From: Deltaproteobacteria bacterium
GTDB taxonomy: Bacteria; Myxococcota_A; UBA9160; UBA4427
Length of the DNA: 64,000 bases
Assembly: GCA_016713665.1 (NCBI GenBank)
Contig: JADJOR010000002.1
Location: 806,001 to 870,000 of the forward strand
Direction: 5' to 3'
In this document: in pieces, positions 34,685-43,869 of the stretch
Numbering within the stretch: the first letter of the stretch is position 1
How the letters are laid out: every line of letters begins with the position of its first letter
Position numbers and translations under genes: made by a program
The notes under the pieces: generated by a model
Told to the model about the DNA's origin: nothing
Databases searched by the model: none
What the model saw: only the letters and a program-made list of their open reading frames with translations

Positions 34685-35659
34685 TTGAGCCCGCAGGCCG
34701 AGCTCGAGCTCTTCGTGGCGTCCCGGTTCATCGAGCCGGTCGAACGTGCCTTCGCGGACGCGTTCCGAGCCCGCTTCGCCGAGACGAAGGAGCCGCTCGC
34801 GGAGCTGGCGGCGCACACGGCCGCGGGGACCGCGTTCTCCGCCATCGTCTTCTCCCTCGACGTCCCGATGCGGGCCGCCGCGATCGAGGCGCTGCCCGCG
34901 AGCGTGCGCGTGCTCGCGACCTACTCGGTCGGGACGGACCACATCGATCTCGCGGCGGCCCGCGCGCGGGGGCTCGCCGTGTTCAATACGCCGGGCGTGC
35001 TCGCGGATTCGGTGGCCGAGAACGCACTCTTCCTGATGCTCGGCGCGGCGCGGCGGGGGACCGAGGCGATCGGCCTGCTGCGCGATCGCGCCTGGCATGG
35101 CTGGCAGCCGGGGCAGCTCGTCGGACGTCAGCTCTCCGGGCGGACGCTCGGCATCCTCGGCATGGGCGACATCGGGCGCCGGATCGCGGCGCGGGCCCGC
35201 GCCTTCGACATGCCGATCCACTACTGCAATCGCAAGCCGCTCCCGCCGGAGCAGGCGCAGGGCGCCGTGTACCACGCGACGCCGGCGGAGCTCGTGCGCG
35301 CGGTCGACGTCCTCGTCCTCGCCTGTCCGGCGACCGAGGAGACCCGCGGCGTCGTCGACGCGGCGCTCCTCGCGCAGGCGCGGCCGGGGCTCATCGTCGT
35401 CAACATCGCGCGGGGCGATCTCGTCGTCGACCGGGCGCTGATCGACGCGCTCCAGTCCGGCCAGGTCTACGCGGCCGGCCTCGACGTCTTCGCGGGCGAG
35501 CCCGCCATCCATCCCGACTACTTCGATCTGCCGAACGTCTTCATGGTCCCGCACATCGGGAGCGCGACCCACGAGGCGCGCATGGGCATGGGCCAGATCC
35601 TGATCGACGCGATCGCGGCGTGGCGGTGCGGCGAGCCGGCGGCCAACCGGGTCTGCTGA
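34685..35659 (+). CDS. D-isomer 2-hydroxyacid dehydrogenase
   Basis: 324 residues from TTG at 34685 with GAGAGGAAGCG upstream. Rossmann motif LGILGMGDIGRRIAARA (about 155-170), then YCNRKPL (a possible NADP preference, since Asp is absent). Catalytic residues are likely Arg in NIARGDLVV (about 240), Glu in FAGEPAIHP (about 270) and His in VPHIGSATHEAR (about 289). The N-terminal substrate domain has VLATYSVGTDHIDL. It probably reduces glyoxylate, hydroxypyruvate or a related 2-keto acid. It follows the pump by 43 bp; whether co-transcribed is unclear. Convergent with the flavoprotein gene. Confidence 0.92.
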   Translation: MSPQAELELFVASRFIEPVERAFADAFRARFAETKEPLAELAAHTAAGTAFSAIVFSLDVPMRAAAIEALPASVRVLATYSVGTDHIDLAAARARGLAVFNTPGVLADSVAENALFLMLGAARRGTEAIGLLRDRAWHGWQPGQLVGRQLSGRTLGILGMGDIGRRIAARARAFDMPIHYCNRKPLPPEQAQGAVYHATPAELVRAVDVLVLACPATEETRGVVDAALLAQARPGLIVVNIARGDLVVDRALIDALQSGQVYAAGLDVFAGEPAIHPDYFDLPNVFMVPHIGSATHEARMGMGQILIDAIAAWRCGEPAANRVC

Positions 35660-35693
35660 TCGCGGGGCCGATCGGCGGGGCTGAGCGGAGGCG

Positions 35694-37196
35694 TTAGGCG
35701 TCCGCGATCGGCGTCGCGGCCGCCTTGCGGCCCGCCATGCGACCGAAGAACGTGCAGTCGCCGAGCGACATGCCCGAGCTGTACCCCTTGCCCCAGCGCG
35801 GCAGCCCGCACGCCGTTCGCCCCGCGGCATAGAGCCCGGGGATCACGTCGCCGTCGATCGTCAGGACCTCGCCCGAGGGTCGGACCCGCAGGCCGCCCAG
35901 CGTGAAGAACGGGTAGTAGGCCTGCTTCAGATGACAGGCGAGGGCGGCGAAGGGCGGCTCGTCGAGGGGCTTGAGCCAGCTCGCGTCCTTGTGGAAGAGC
36001 GGATCCTCGCCCTTCGCGGCGTGGCGGTTGTAGACCTCGACCGTCGAGACGAGGCTTCCTTCGCTCAGGCCGAGCTCGCGCTCGACCTCCTCCCACGTCG
36101 AGCCGACCGCCGCGATCTCGATCTTCGCGTAGGGCGAGGGCTGCTGGAAGATCGCGTCGTCGACCAGCAGGAAGAAGCGATCGCCGATCTGGCTGGCGAT
36201 GAAATGCGCGACGCGGCCGCCGTAGGCGTCCTCGTTGATGAAGCGCGCGCCCTTGTCGTTGACGAGGATGCCCTTCACGTGGGACTCCGGCGGATAGAAG
36301 GGGAGCGTCACGAAGAGCTCGTCCATGTGGATCGCGGCCCCGCCGACGCTCATGCCGAGGCGGATGCCGCTGCCGTCGTCGTAGCCGCCGGAGAGCCCGT
36401 CGTTGGCGAGGCGCTGCCGGATCGGCGCGTACTGCCGCAGCATGTCCTCGTTGAGCGCGAAGCCGCCGGCGCAGAGAATGACGCCGTGGCGCGCGCGGAT
36501 CGCCTTCTCTTCGCCGTCGGCGTAGACGACGAGCCCGCAGACGCGATTGGCTTCGTCGACGACGAGCGCCCGGGCGCGGGTCTGGAAGCGCACGTCGACG
36601 CCGAGGGCATGGACGCGCTTCGCGAGCTTGTCGAGGAGCATGAAGCCCCCGGTCTCGCCGATCGCCTCCGGCAGATGGCCGCGGGGGCAGGGGCGCGCGC
36701 TCTCCTTGAAGGGCCAGGCGTACTCGCTGCCCGAGAGGATCAGGCAGTCGCCGGTCCCGGGCATGACGGGCTTGCCCGGGATGTACGTGTTCCGATAGGG
36801 GACGCCCTGATCCTTCAGCCACTGGAAGTGGGCATGGGCGCCTTCGGCGTAGAGCCGGACGCGCTCTTCGTCGGCGTCGGGACCGCCCGCCATCATCATG
36901 TAGCGGAAGAAGTCCTCGGTCGTGTCGTGGAAGCCGTTCGCGCGCTGGGCTTCGGTGCCCCCGTTGCCGCCCATGTAGATGTCGCCGCCGGCCATCGCCG
37001 AGGTTCCGCCGCTGCCCGAGGCGACCTCGACCAGGATGACCTTCGCGCCGGCATTCGCCGCCTCGATCGCGGCCGACGCGCCTGCGGCGCCGAAGCCGAC
37101 GACGACGACGTCGCACTCGGCGTCCCAGCGCGGGATGCCCGAGGCGGGGCGCGGACGGGTCGAGGCGCTGCGCTGCGGGGAGGGGGCTTCGCTCAT
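35694..37196 (-). CDS. KstD-like FAD-binding dehydrogenase (fumarate reductase/ketosteroid dehydrogenase family)
   Basis: 500 residues. FAD Rossmann motif VVVVGFGAAGASAAIEAANAGAKVILVE (about 33-60), then GGTSAMAGGDIYMGG, HGVILCAGGFALNEDM and a C-terminal VIPGLYAAGRTACGLPRWGKGYSSGMSLGDCTFFGRMAG (key parts GLYAAGR and SGMSLGDC). The same superfamily holds 3-ketosteroid delta1-dehydrogenase and fumarate reductase; the region around it favours the former but the active site cannot be assigned securely by eye. ATG at 37196 follows GCCGAGGAGAAAC. It is divergent from the DUF1214-like gene, with 149 bp between. Confidence 0.88.
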   Translation of the reverse strand: MSEAPSPQRSASTRPRPASGIPRWDAECDVVVVGFGAAGASAAIEAANAGAKVILVEVASGSGGTSAMAGGDIYMGGNGGTEAQRANGFHDTTEDFFRYMMMAGGPDADEERVRLYAEGAHAHFQWLKDQGVPYRNTYIPGKPVMPGTGDCLILSGSEYAWPFKESARPCPRGHLPEAIGETGGFMLLDKLAKRVHALGVDVRFQTRARALVVDEANRVCGLVVYADGEEKAIRARHGVILCAGGFALNEDMLRQYAPIRQRLANDGLSGGYDDGSGIRLGMSVGGAAIHMDELFVTLPFYPPESHVKGILVNDKGARFINEDAYGGRVAHFIASQIGDRFFLLVDDAIFQQPSPYAKIEIAAVGSTWEEVERELGLSEGSLVSTVEVYNRHAAKGEDPLFHKDASWLKPLDEPPFAALACHLKQAYYPFFTLGGLRVRPSGEVLTIDGDVIPGLYAAGRTACGLPRWGKGYSSGMSLGDCTFFGRMAGRKAAATPIADA

Positions 37197-37345
37197 CGGG
37201 TTTCTCCTCGGCACGATCGGCACGAACGGCACGGAAGGCGGTGTAGACGCCGCCCGCGTCGGCGTCGGCGCGGACGGTTTCCGGGCCATGACTTCGATCC
37301 TCGGCACGCTAGCGTAGGAGCGCCGGACGAACAGAGGAGACGGAC

Positions 37346-38455
37346 ATGGACGCACGCCAGGCCGAAGAGCGGATCCTGAACGGAAAGCTGTGGGAGGATT
37401 TCTGCGATCGCCTGAAGGCGGCCGGGAAGCTCGTGAAGGAGCCGAACGTCCCGAAGGACGTGATGAATCAGGCTCTCGGCTACCGCTTCCTGACCCGCAT
37501 CCTGCGCGCCGGCCTCGAGCGCGTCGTCGACTACGCGGATCCCCAGTATCCCGCGTTCTTCCGCCTCGCCGACGACACGAAGAAGATCCTCAACGACAAC
37601 CCGGACAACTACTACGAGAACTGCATGATCGACGGCCGCTTCGACTACCGGATCACCGGGACGCGCGGGACGGTCAAGTGGTTCAGCATCGGCGTGAAGG
37701 GGGGAACCGGGATCGAGGCGATGGTCAGCCAGTCCGAGATCGACTCCTCGAAGATCGCCCTCGAGCCCGACGGAAGCTTCGAGATCCTGATGTCCCAGAA
37801 GCCGCAGAAGGGGAACTGGCTGAAGCTGCTGCCCAACTCGACCAACATGGTCGTCCGCCAGACCTTCGGCAATCGCAAGCAGGAAAAGCGCGCCGAGCTG
37901 CGCATCGAATGCCTGAATCCGGAGCGGCCGAACAACAACCTCGTCCCGGCGAACCTCGAGAGTCAGCTGATGGGGGCGCTCGGCTTCCTCGAGAGCACGA
38001 TCAAGCTCGGCCTGATGTGGACCAAGATGTATCAGGAGAAGACGCTCAATCAGCTGCCCCCGCACGACCAGCCGATGCTCTACGCGGCGGGCGGGGATCC
38101 CACGATCCACTACTACCAGAGCCATTGGCAGCTCGCGCCCGACGAGGCGCTGCGGGTCCACATCCCGTTCTTCCCGGAATGTGCGACCTGGAATCTCCAG
38201 CTCTCGAATTTCTGGATGGAGTCCCTCGACCACCGCTTCTTCGACATCTGCATCAACAAGTTCTCGGCCCGCTACGAGAAGGATGGCTCGGTCGACATCG
38301 TGATCGCCCACAGCGATCCCGGCCCGGCCCATCCCAACTGGCTGAACACCCTGGGCCACGACCAGGGCGGCATGCTCGGCCGCATCGTCGGTGCGGACGG
38401 CGGCTGGCCGGAGGCGTGGGACACGCGGGTCGTGAAGTTCAAGGACCTCGGCTGA
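37346..38455 (+). CDS. DUF1214-like protein, first paralogue
   Basis: 369 residues, no signal peptide. The C-terminal half has YYQSHWQLAPDEALRVHIPF, WNLQLSNFWMESLDHRFF and SDPGPAHPNWLNTLGHDQGG, as in DUF1214 proteins of unknown function. The N-terminal half (WEDFCDRLKAAGKLV) lacks the DUF1254 part found in many relatives. A second copy at 50123-51514 follows the same layout. ATG at 37346 follows ACAGAGGAGACGGAC. Divergent from the KstD-like gene. Function is not known; in this setting a carrier or lipid-binding role is possible but only a guess. Confidence 0.85.
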   Translation: MDARQAEERILNGKLWEDFCDRLKAAGKLVKEPNVPKDVMNQALGYRFLTRILRAGLERVVDYADPQYPAFFRLADDTKKILNDNPDNYYENCMIDGRFDYRITGTRGTVKWFSIGVKGGTGIEAMVSQSEIDSSKIALEPDGSFEILMSQKPQKGNWLKLLPNSTNMVVRQTFGNRKQEKRAELRIECLNPERPNNNLVPANLESQLMGALGFLESTIKLGLMWTKMYQEKTLNQLPPHDQPMLYAAGGDPTIHYYQSHWQLAPDEALRVHIPFFPECATWNLQLSNFWMESLDHRFFDICINKFSARYEKDGSVDIVIAHSDPGPAHPNWLNTLGHDQGGMLGRIVGADGGWPEAWDTRVVKFKDLG

Positions 38456-38782
38456 GGCACGGCTTTGCGTCGCGGCAGGCCAACGCGTCCCGTCGGCTCG
38501 CTGCTCCGTTCCGGCCGTCCGTTCCAGCTCGCCGATCCCGCGCTCCGATCCGGTGCTCGGCCACGAGCGACACGGCGGGCGCGGGCATGCGTCCCGGGCG
38601 CGGAAGGCCTTCCGTGCCCGGCAGTTCCTCTGCAGATGCGGTCCGGGACGGGGCTCGGCGCGATCTCGGGCCCGACTTGCCTGCGATCGCCGGCCCTTCG
38701 CGACCACACAAGTCTCGAACGGGAAGCGCTGCGGGGTCGATCCAGACCCGGCGCGTCGGCCTCTCGTTCGGGAGCGCGCACG
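38456..38782. other. intergenic stretch with a 28 bp palindrome
   Basis: 327 bp between the DUF1214-like gene and the bactofilin. No convincing gene is seen; the open frame through it has no codon bias of its own. It contains CCGGGCGCGGAAGG-CCTTCCGTGCCCGG at 38594-38621, symmetrical with one mismatch that would be a G-U pair in RNA. This could be a terminator or a protein site. Confidence 0.55.
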
Positions 38783-39499
38783 GTGGCCACGATTCCGCGT
38801 GAGAATCCGCGTGAGATGATGACGGGGGCACCGATCGCCGGCGTGCGCGAGACCGCTCACGAGACCGGCCGCGACACCGTGCGCGGGGTCGTTGCGGCGG
38901 TGGCGGCGATGGGGGCCGAGGGCGCCTCGCGCGACGGACGGCATCCCGACATCGTCGATCGGGTCTTCGGTCCCGGGGCCGGCGCCGGGCCGTCGGCGCG
39001 GACGGCCGCCGCCGACGTCCCGCCGATCTCCGGCATCCAGCCGCAGTATGCGGACATCGACGTGAACTTCTCCCTCGGCCAGGTCGCGCGCAAGCGGGCC
39101 AGCATGCTCGGTCCGGCGAGCAAGGTCGCGGGCGATCTCGTGGCCGACGAGAACGTCGAGATCCAGGGCCTCGTCGAAGGCTGCGTGCGCGCGCGCCGCT
39201 CGCGCGTGACCGTGGGCAGCGAGGGCTTCGTGCAGTCGCGGGTCGAGGCGCGCTCGGTGCGCGTGCGCGGGACGATCCGGGGGAACGTCTCGGCGGAGGA
39301 CTGGATCGAGGTCAAGGCCGGCGGCGTGATCCGCGGCGACGTGCGCGCGCCGCGCATCATCCTCCACGACGGCGCCATCGTGACGGGTCGCCTCGACATG
39401 ACCGGCGCGATTGCGGCCCGGCGCGCCTCCGGTCCATTCGACCCGTTGGTCGTCCCGCCGCGGCCGCGCATGCGCAAGGTCCCGCGCGAGCGCAGCTAG
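38783..39499 (+). CDS. bactofilin
   Basis: 238 residues from GTG at 38783, with CGGGAG eight bases upstream; ATG at 38816 or 38819 is an alternative. The C-terminal two-thirds is the right-handed beta-helix of bactofilins (DUF583): SKVAGDLVADENVEIQGLVEG, SRVTVGSEGFVQSRVEARSVRVRGTIRGNV and GGVIRGDVRAPRIILHDGAIVTG. The N-terminal 95 residues are Ala/Gly-rich and probably disordered. Bactofilins polymerise into cytoskeletal filaments for shape or polarity. Stands alone here. Its stop overlaps a convergent GFA gene by 4 bp. Confidence 0.88.
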   Translation: MATIPRENPREMMTGAPIAGVRETAHETGRDTVRGVVAAVAAMGAEGASRDGRHPDIVDRVFGPGAGAGPSARTAAADVPPISGIQPQYADIDVNFSLGQVARKRASMLGPASKVAGDLVADENVEIQGLVEGCVRARRSRVTVGSEGFVQSRVEARSVRVRGTIRGNVSAEDWIEVKAGGVIRGDVRAPRIILHDGAIVTGRLDMTGAIAARRASGPFDPLVVPPRPRMRKVPRERS

Positions 39500-39900
39500 C
39501 CCGGCATCCTCGGAAACGCCGGTACCCCTTCCGGGATCAGATGCCACGGCTGCTGATCGATCGTGTACAGGACGACCTGCGGGCCACCGAAGGCCGCCGG
39601 GTCGTCGAGGGTCCCGATCTTCACGAACACGAGCGGCACGCCCGGCGCCCGCGTCGCGAGATGCGTCCCGCACTCCGGGCAGAACTCCCGGGTCACCGGA
39701 TTCGGGATGTCGCTGCGCGTGAACCGCCGCGGCTCGCCCTGCGTGTACTGGAAGCCGTCGGCCGGCATCCCCATGATCAGCACCGCCGCCCCGCCCGAGA
39801 CGTACTGGCATTCCCGGCAATGGCACTGGGCGCGCATCGCTGCCTCGCCCACGGTCCGGTATCGGATCGCTCCGCAATAACATCGTCCGGTCAGGTCCAT
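39496..39900 (-). CDS. GFA-family (glutathione-dependent formaldehyde-activating type) zinc protein
   Basis: 134 residues. Zinc-binding Cys are GRCYCGAIRY, AQCHCRECQYVSG and REFCPECGTHL, the full GFA set. It probably has a small beta fold binding two zinc; the reaction in most relatives is uncertain. ATG at 39900 follows GCGGAGGAGCGCGCG. Convergent with the bactofilin and overlapping its stop. Nothing ties it to the neighbours functionally. Confidence 0.9.
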   Translation of the reverse strand: MDLTGRCYCGAIRYRTVGEAAMRAQCHCRECQYVSGGAAVLIMGMPADGFQYTQGEPRRFTRSDIPNPVTREFCPECGTHLATRAPGVPLVFVKIGTLDDPAAFGGPQVVLYTIDQQPWHLIPEGVPAFPRMPG

Positions 39901-40110
39901 CGCGCGCTCCTCCGCATCGATTGCGAACGAAGGGAGCATCGCGCATCGGTCGGGGTCACGGGACCGTCGCCGGGGACACATGGGGTCGAATTCTGCCGCC
40001 CGAGGTCGTTCGGGACCGCCGGAATGGGGCGAGCGCGCGCCCGCGGGATGGGTACCATGGGCCTCGCTCCCGCCGGCGATCGGATGCGGGGCCCGCAAGG
40101 AGAGGCCGCA

Positions 40111-41364
40111 ATGTTCCATGGGTGGTGGATCGTCTCGACCGTCTTCATGGTCCAGCTCGTCATGGTCGGCTTCTCGAGCTACGGGCTCCCGCTTCTCCTC
40201 GTGCCGGTCGAGGAGGAATTCGATTGCGGGATGAAGAAGCTGAGCGACGCGATGATCGGCATGACCGCGCTCGGCATGGTTCTGCCCCTGCTGGTCGGAC
40301 CGCTGGTGGATCGCTGGTCGGCGCGTGGACTGATGCTGATCGGGACATGCTCCCTCGTGGGGGGGCTGCTCGGCATGGCGTGGGCGCCGAACGAGCTCGC
40401 CTTCGGCATCGCCATCTCGACTCTCGTCGCGGCGGCCATGACGCTGCTCGGTCCGATCGTCTGCTCGGCGGTCGTCTCACGCTGGTTCACGGCGTCCCGG
40501 GGACGGGCCCTCGGTCTCGCCGCGATGGGCACCTCGGTCGGTGGCATGCTCATGGCGCCGTTGTTCGGGTTGGGATTCGAGTCGATCGGCTGGCGGGATA
40601 CGGTCCGGCTGATGGCATTGATGATCGCCGTCGGCGTGCTGCCGTTGCTGCTCTTCGTGCTGCGCAATCATCCGCGGGACATGGGGCTCGAGCCCGAGGG
40701 TGTCCCGGCCGCCGCCCCGTCGCCCGGGATGGGCGTGGTGCCGACGATGGTGACGGGAGACGTCCTGCGGCGACCGGCATTCTGGATGGTGAGCATCTGT
40801 CTCGCGCTCTTCCTGGGCGCGTACTCGGGGATGCTCTTCAGCGTGCCGAAATTCGCCGCCGACCTCGGTGCCGACTCGATGGCGCGGTCGCAGGTGACCG
40901 TCGCCCTCACGGTCTCGGGCTTGATCGGCAAGCTGGCCTTCGGTTGGGCCGCCGATCGCTTCTCGTTGAAGCTGGGTCTCTGGGCGGCGATCGGCCTCAC
41001 GATCGGAAGCGTGCTTCTGATGACGACGGAGCCCGAATTCCCCGTCCTGCTCGGCAGCGTGGCGGTGATGGGGCTCGCCGCGGGCGGTATCCTGCCGGTC
41101 TGGGGCGCGTTGATGGCGGCGATCTTCGGCGTCGCGAACTTCGGCCGGGCGATGGGGCTGCAGGCCCCGCTCATCTCGGTGGGCGCGATGGGCGGGTATG
41201 GGATTGCCGGCCGCGTGCACGGGGCGACCGGAAGCTTCGTGCTCGCGTTCGAGATCTTCGCGGTGGCGCTCGGGTTGGCGTTCCTGGTGTTGTTTGCATT
41301 GCGGGTGCCCACCGCAGCCGCGCATGGCCTCGGGGCGGCGGAGCCCGAAGCCGTTTCCGCCTGA
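40111..41364 (+). CDS. MFS transporter
   Basis: 417 residues, twelve membrane spans. Typical segments are WIVSTVFMVQLVMVGFSSYGLPLLLVP, GPLVDRWSARGLMLIG (the loop 2-3 signature) and GRALGLAAMGTSVGGMLMAPLFG. The shape fits oxalate/formate- or monocarboxylate-type carriers. ATG at 40111 follows AAGGAGAGGCCGCA. It precedes two P450 genes by 37 bp, so it may bring in their substrate (inference). Confidence 0.92.
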   Translation: MFHGWWIVSTVFMVQLVMVGFSSYGLPLLLVPVEEEFDCGMKKLSDAMIGMTALGMVLPLLVGPLVDRWSARGLMLIGTCSLVGGLLGMAWAPNELAFGIAISTLVAAAMTLLGPIVCSAVVSRWFTASRGRALGLAAMGTSVGGMLMAPLFGLGFESIGWRDTVRLMALMIAVGVLPLLLFVLRNHPRDMGLEPEGVPAAAPSPGMGVVPTMVTGDVLRRPAFWMVSICLALFLGAYSGMLFSVPKFAADLGADSMARSQVTVALTVSGLIGKLAFGWAADRFSLKLGLWAAIGLTIGSVLLMTTEPEFPVLLGSVAVMGLAAGGILPVWGALMAAIFGVANFGRAMGLQAPLISVGAMGGYGIAGRVHGATGSFVLAFEIFAVALGLAFLVLFALRVPTAAAHGLGAAEPEAVSA

Positions 41365-41401
41365 TGCGCGTGGCGACGGCGAGTGGACGAGAGGGATCGA
41401 G

Positions 41402-42619
41402 ATGAGTGGACTACCCGACGGATTCGATTTCGATCCCTTCGACGCGCGCTTCTTCGAGGATCCATATCCCTTCTACAAGCAGATGCGCGACCACGCGCCG
41501 GCCTACCGCCACGCGACCCGTGAAGCGCGCGTCTGGCCGCATTTCTGGATGCTCTCCCGCGCGAAGGACGTCGACGCGGCGCTGCTCGACTGGCGGACCT
41601 TCTCCTCGGCGAAGGGCACGCTGATCGATACCGACAGCTCGCTCATCCCGCCCAACATGTTCAACATGGATCCGCCGCGCCACGACGAGCTGCGCGCGAT
41701 CCTGGCCCGAGTCCTGACCCCCGCCCGGGTCGCGCGCCTCGAGTCCCACATCCGTTCTTCGGCGAAGTCGCTGCTCGCCCCGCTCGCGGAGCGGGGAACC
41801 TGCGACGCCTCGCCCGAGTACACCCATCAGATCCCGATGCTCACGATGTGCGAGCTGCTCGACCTTCCGCTCGCCGATCGCGATCAGTTCCTCAAGTGGA
41901 ACTTCGCGACGCTCGGGAGCGACGACTTCACGAGCCCCGCCGCGCTCGAGGCCTACGCCGAGATGGGTCGCTACTGGACGTCGCTCGTCGCCGAGCGCCG
42001 GGCGCATCGCTCGGACGATCTGATCTCGCAGATCCTCCACAATCAGACCGAGGGCAAGGAGCTCACCGACGAGGAGATCGGCGGCTTCTGCTCGCTGCTC
42101 CACGACGCGTCGCAGAACACGACGATGAACATGATCGCGAACGGGATCATCGCGCTGGCGCGCTTCCCGGAGGAGCGGCGCAAGCTGGTGCGCGAGCCGG
42201 GGCGCTGGCCGGTCGCGATCGAGGAGCTCCTGCGCTTCGTCTCGCCCGTTCAGGGCCTCGCCCGGGCGACGACCCGCGACGTCGAGATCGGGGGCGTCAC
42301 GATCCCGGGCGGCGACCAGATCCTCCTGCTCTACGGCTCCGCGAACCACGACGAGACGGTCTTCCCGAATCCCGACGTGCTCGACCTCGAGCGCTCGTTC
42401 AAGAACCACTGGACCTTCGGCCACGGCATCCATTTCTGCCTGGGCAACGCGGTCGCCCGGCTCGAGACGCGCATCGCCCTCGAGACGTTGCTCGCGATCG
42501 CGCCGGACTACGAGATCGACGAAAAGGGCATCGTCCGCAACCAGCTGGTCCCGACCCGCGGTGTGCCCCATCTGCCGCTGCGCTTCGGGCGGCTCGCGGT
42601 CGGCGACGGAAAGGGCTGA
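41402..42619 (+). CDS. cytochrome P450, first of pair
   Basis: 405 residues, soluble bacterial type. Heme loop FGHGIHFCLGNAVAR (Cys about 346), ExxR in EELLR, and the K-helix region. The I-helix reads LHDASQNTTMNM, where Asn replaces the usual acid before Thr; this may alter proton delivery. ATG at 41402 follows ACGAGAGGGATCG. The second P450 follows by 10 bp. Electron-transfer partners are not adjacent. A hydroxylase of a hydrophobic compound, substrate unknown. Confidence 0.94.
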   Translation: MSGLPDGFDFDPFDARFFEDPYPFYKQMRDHAPAYRHATREARVWPHFWMLSRAKDVDAALLDWRTFSSAKGTLIDTDSSLIPPNMFNMDPPRHDELRAILARVLTPARVARLESHIRSSAKSLLAPLAERGTCDASPEYTHQIPMLTMCELLDLPLADRDQFLKWNFATLGSDDFTSPAALEAYAEMGRYWTSLVAERRAHRSDDLISQILHNQTEGKELTDEEIGGFCSLLHDASQNTTMNMIANGIIALARFPEERRKLVREPGRWPVAIEELLRFVSPVQGLARATTRDVEIGGVTIPGGDQILLLYGSANHDETVFPNPDVLDLERSFKNHWTFGHGIHFCLGNAVARLETRIALETLLAIAPDYEIDEKGIVRNQLVPTRGVPHLPLRFGRLAVGDGKG

Positions 42620-42629
42620 GGAAGAGGAC

Positions 42630-43844
42630 ATGGCCGATCGACCGGGCGTGGACCGCGAGTTTGCATTCGATCCGAACGACGCCGCGAAGGCGAAGGACTT
42701 CGCCCGCATGGCGTTGATCCGCAAGGAGAAGCCGGTCTGCCGGCCCGCGGACAACATCGTGCTCGTGACGCGCTTCGACGACGTGACGGCGGTCTTTCGG
42801 GACTCGAAGGGCTTTTCTTCCGTCGGCGACATGCGCGCTCCGGGCATCGTCGTCCCCTCCGAGGAGAGCTTCCTCGGCGAGCTCGACGCACCGCTCCATC
42901 CGAAGATCCGCCGCGTGCTCCACCGGACCTTCACGATCGCGAAGGCGCAGGAGTCCGAGCCGTTCACGCGACAGGCCATCCGGCGTCGGCTCGAGCGGAT
43001 CGTCGCGGCGGGGCAGGGCGACCTGATGGCGGAGTTCGCGACGCCGATCCCGGGCTCGGTCTCGGCGGATCTACTCGGCTTCCCCGAGTCGCAGCACGAT
43101 GCGCTGATGGGATGGTGCAACGACCTGCTCCACAGCAGCTGGCCGCCGACCGGCAAGACCGAGAAGGGCGAGGGCATCGCGGCCGGCTTCCCGGAGCTCG
43201 CCGCCTGCATCGACGAGCAGATCGAACGGCGCGCCCGCGACGGCTCCCTCGACGATCTGCTCGCCTCGATGGTGCGCTCCCGCGGCGAGGACGGCTGGTC
43301 GATCGGGGCCCACCATACGCGGACGCTCGTCGTCAACATGCTGGCCGGCTCCCTCTCCGCGACCTACATGGTCGGGAACCTGCTCTACCGGCTGATCACG
43401 AGCCGCGACTTCGAGACGGCGCTGCGGCGCGATCCCGCGAACATCGATCGGGCCGTCGAGGAATCGCTCCGCTACGAGGCGCCCGTCGCGTTCCTCTGGC
43501 GGACGGCGCGTGCCGATTCGCAGATCGGGAGCACGCCCGTCTTCAAGGGCGAGCACATCATGTGCCACATCACCGCCGGCAACCGCGATCCCGAAGCCTA
43601 TCCGGATCCCGAGACGTTCCGGCTCGACCGGATCGATCCGCCCGAGCATCTGGCCTTCGGCTCCGGCCCCCATCTCTGCCTCGGCAACCACCTGACGCGG
43701 CTCATCGGTCGGGTCGTGCTCGAGGAGGCGCTCGCCGTGATGGCGAAGACGAAGCTCGAGCTCGCGCCCGACTACGTCTGGCACTGCGTGAACCACCTCC
43801 AGGAATACGGTCCGGAGCAGCTGCCCGTCCGCATCGCCCGCTGA
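42630..43844 (+). CDS. cytochrome P450, second of pair
   Basis: 404 residues. Heme loop FGSGPHLCLGNHLTR (Cys about 350), ExxR in EESLR. The I-helix reads NMLAGSLSATYM in place of AGxETT, so both the acid and the first Thr are changed (Leu, Ser). It is not a close copy of the first P450. ATG at 42630 follows GAGGAAGAGGAC. The SDR gene follows by 25 bp, so hydroxylation by the P450 followed by oxidation of the alcohol is an attractive order (inference). Confidence 0.93.
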   Translation: MADRPGVDREFAFDPNDAAKAKDFARMALIRKEKPVCRPADNIVLVTRFDDVTAVFRDSKGFSSVGDMRAPGIVVPSEESFLGELDAPLHPKIRRVLHRTFTIAKAQESEPFTRQAIRRRLERIVAAGQGDLMAEFATPIPGSVSADLLGFPESQHDALMGWCNDLLHSSWPPTGKTEKGEGIAAGFPELAACIDEQIERRARDGSLDDLLASMVRSRGEDGWSIGAHHTRTLVVNMLAGSLSATYMVGNLLYRLITSRDFETALRRDPANIDRAVEESLRYEAPVAFLWRTARADSQIGSTPVFKGEHIMCHITAGNRDPEAYPDPETFRLDRIDPPEHLAFGSGPHLCLGNHLTRLIGRVVLEEALAVMAKTKLELAPDYVWHCVNHLQEYGPEQLPVRIAR

Positions 43845-43869
43845 GCCCCCGTCGAACGAGAGGACGTCC

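Noticed and set aside
31393..34845. A 1150-codon minus-strand open frame opposite the RND pump
   Set aside because: It is rich in His, Asp, Arg and Gly with no domain pattern, and lies exactly antisense to an obvious pump gene; long antisense frames are expected in such GC-rich DNA.
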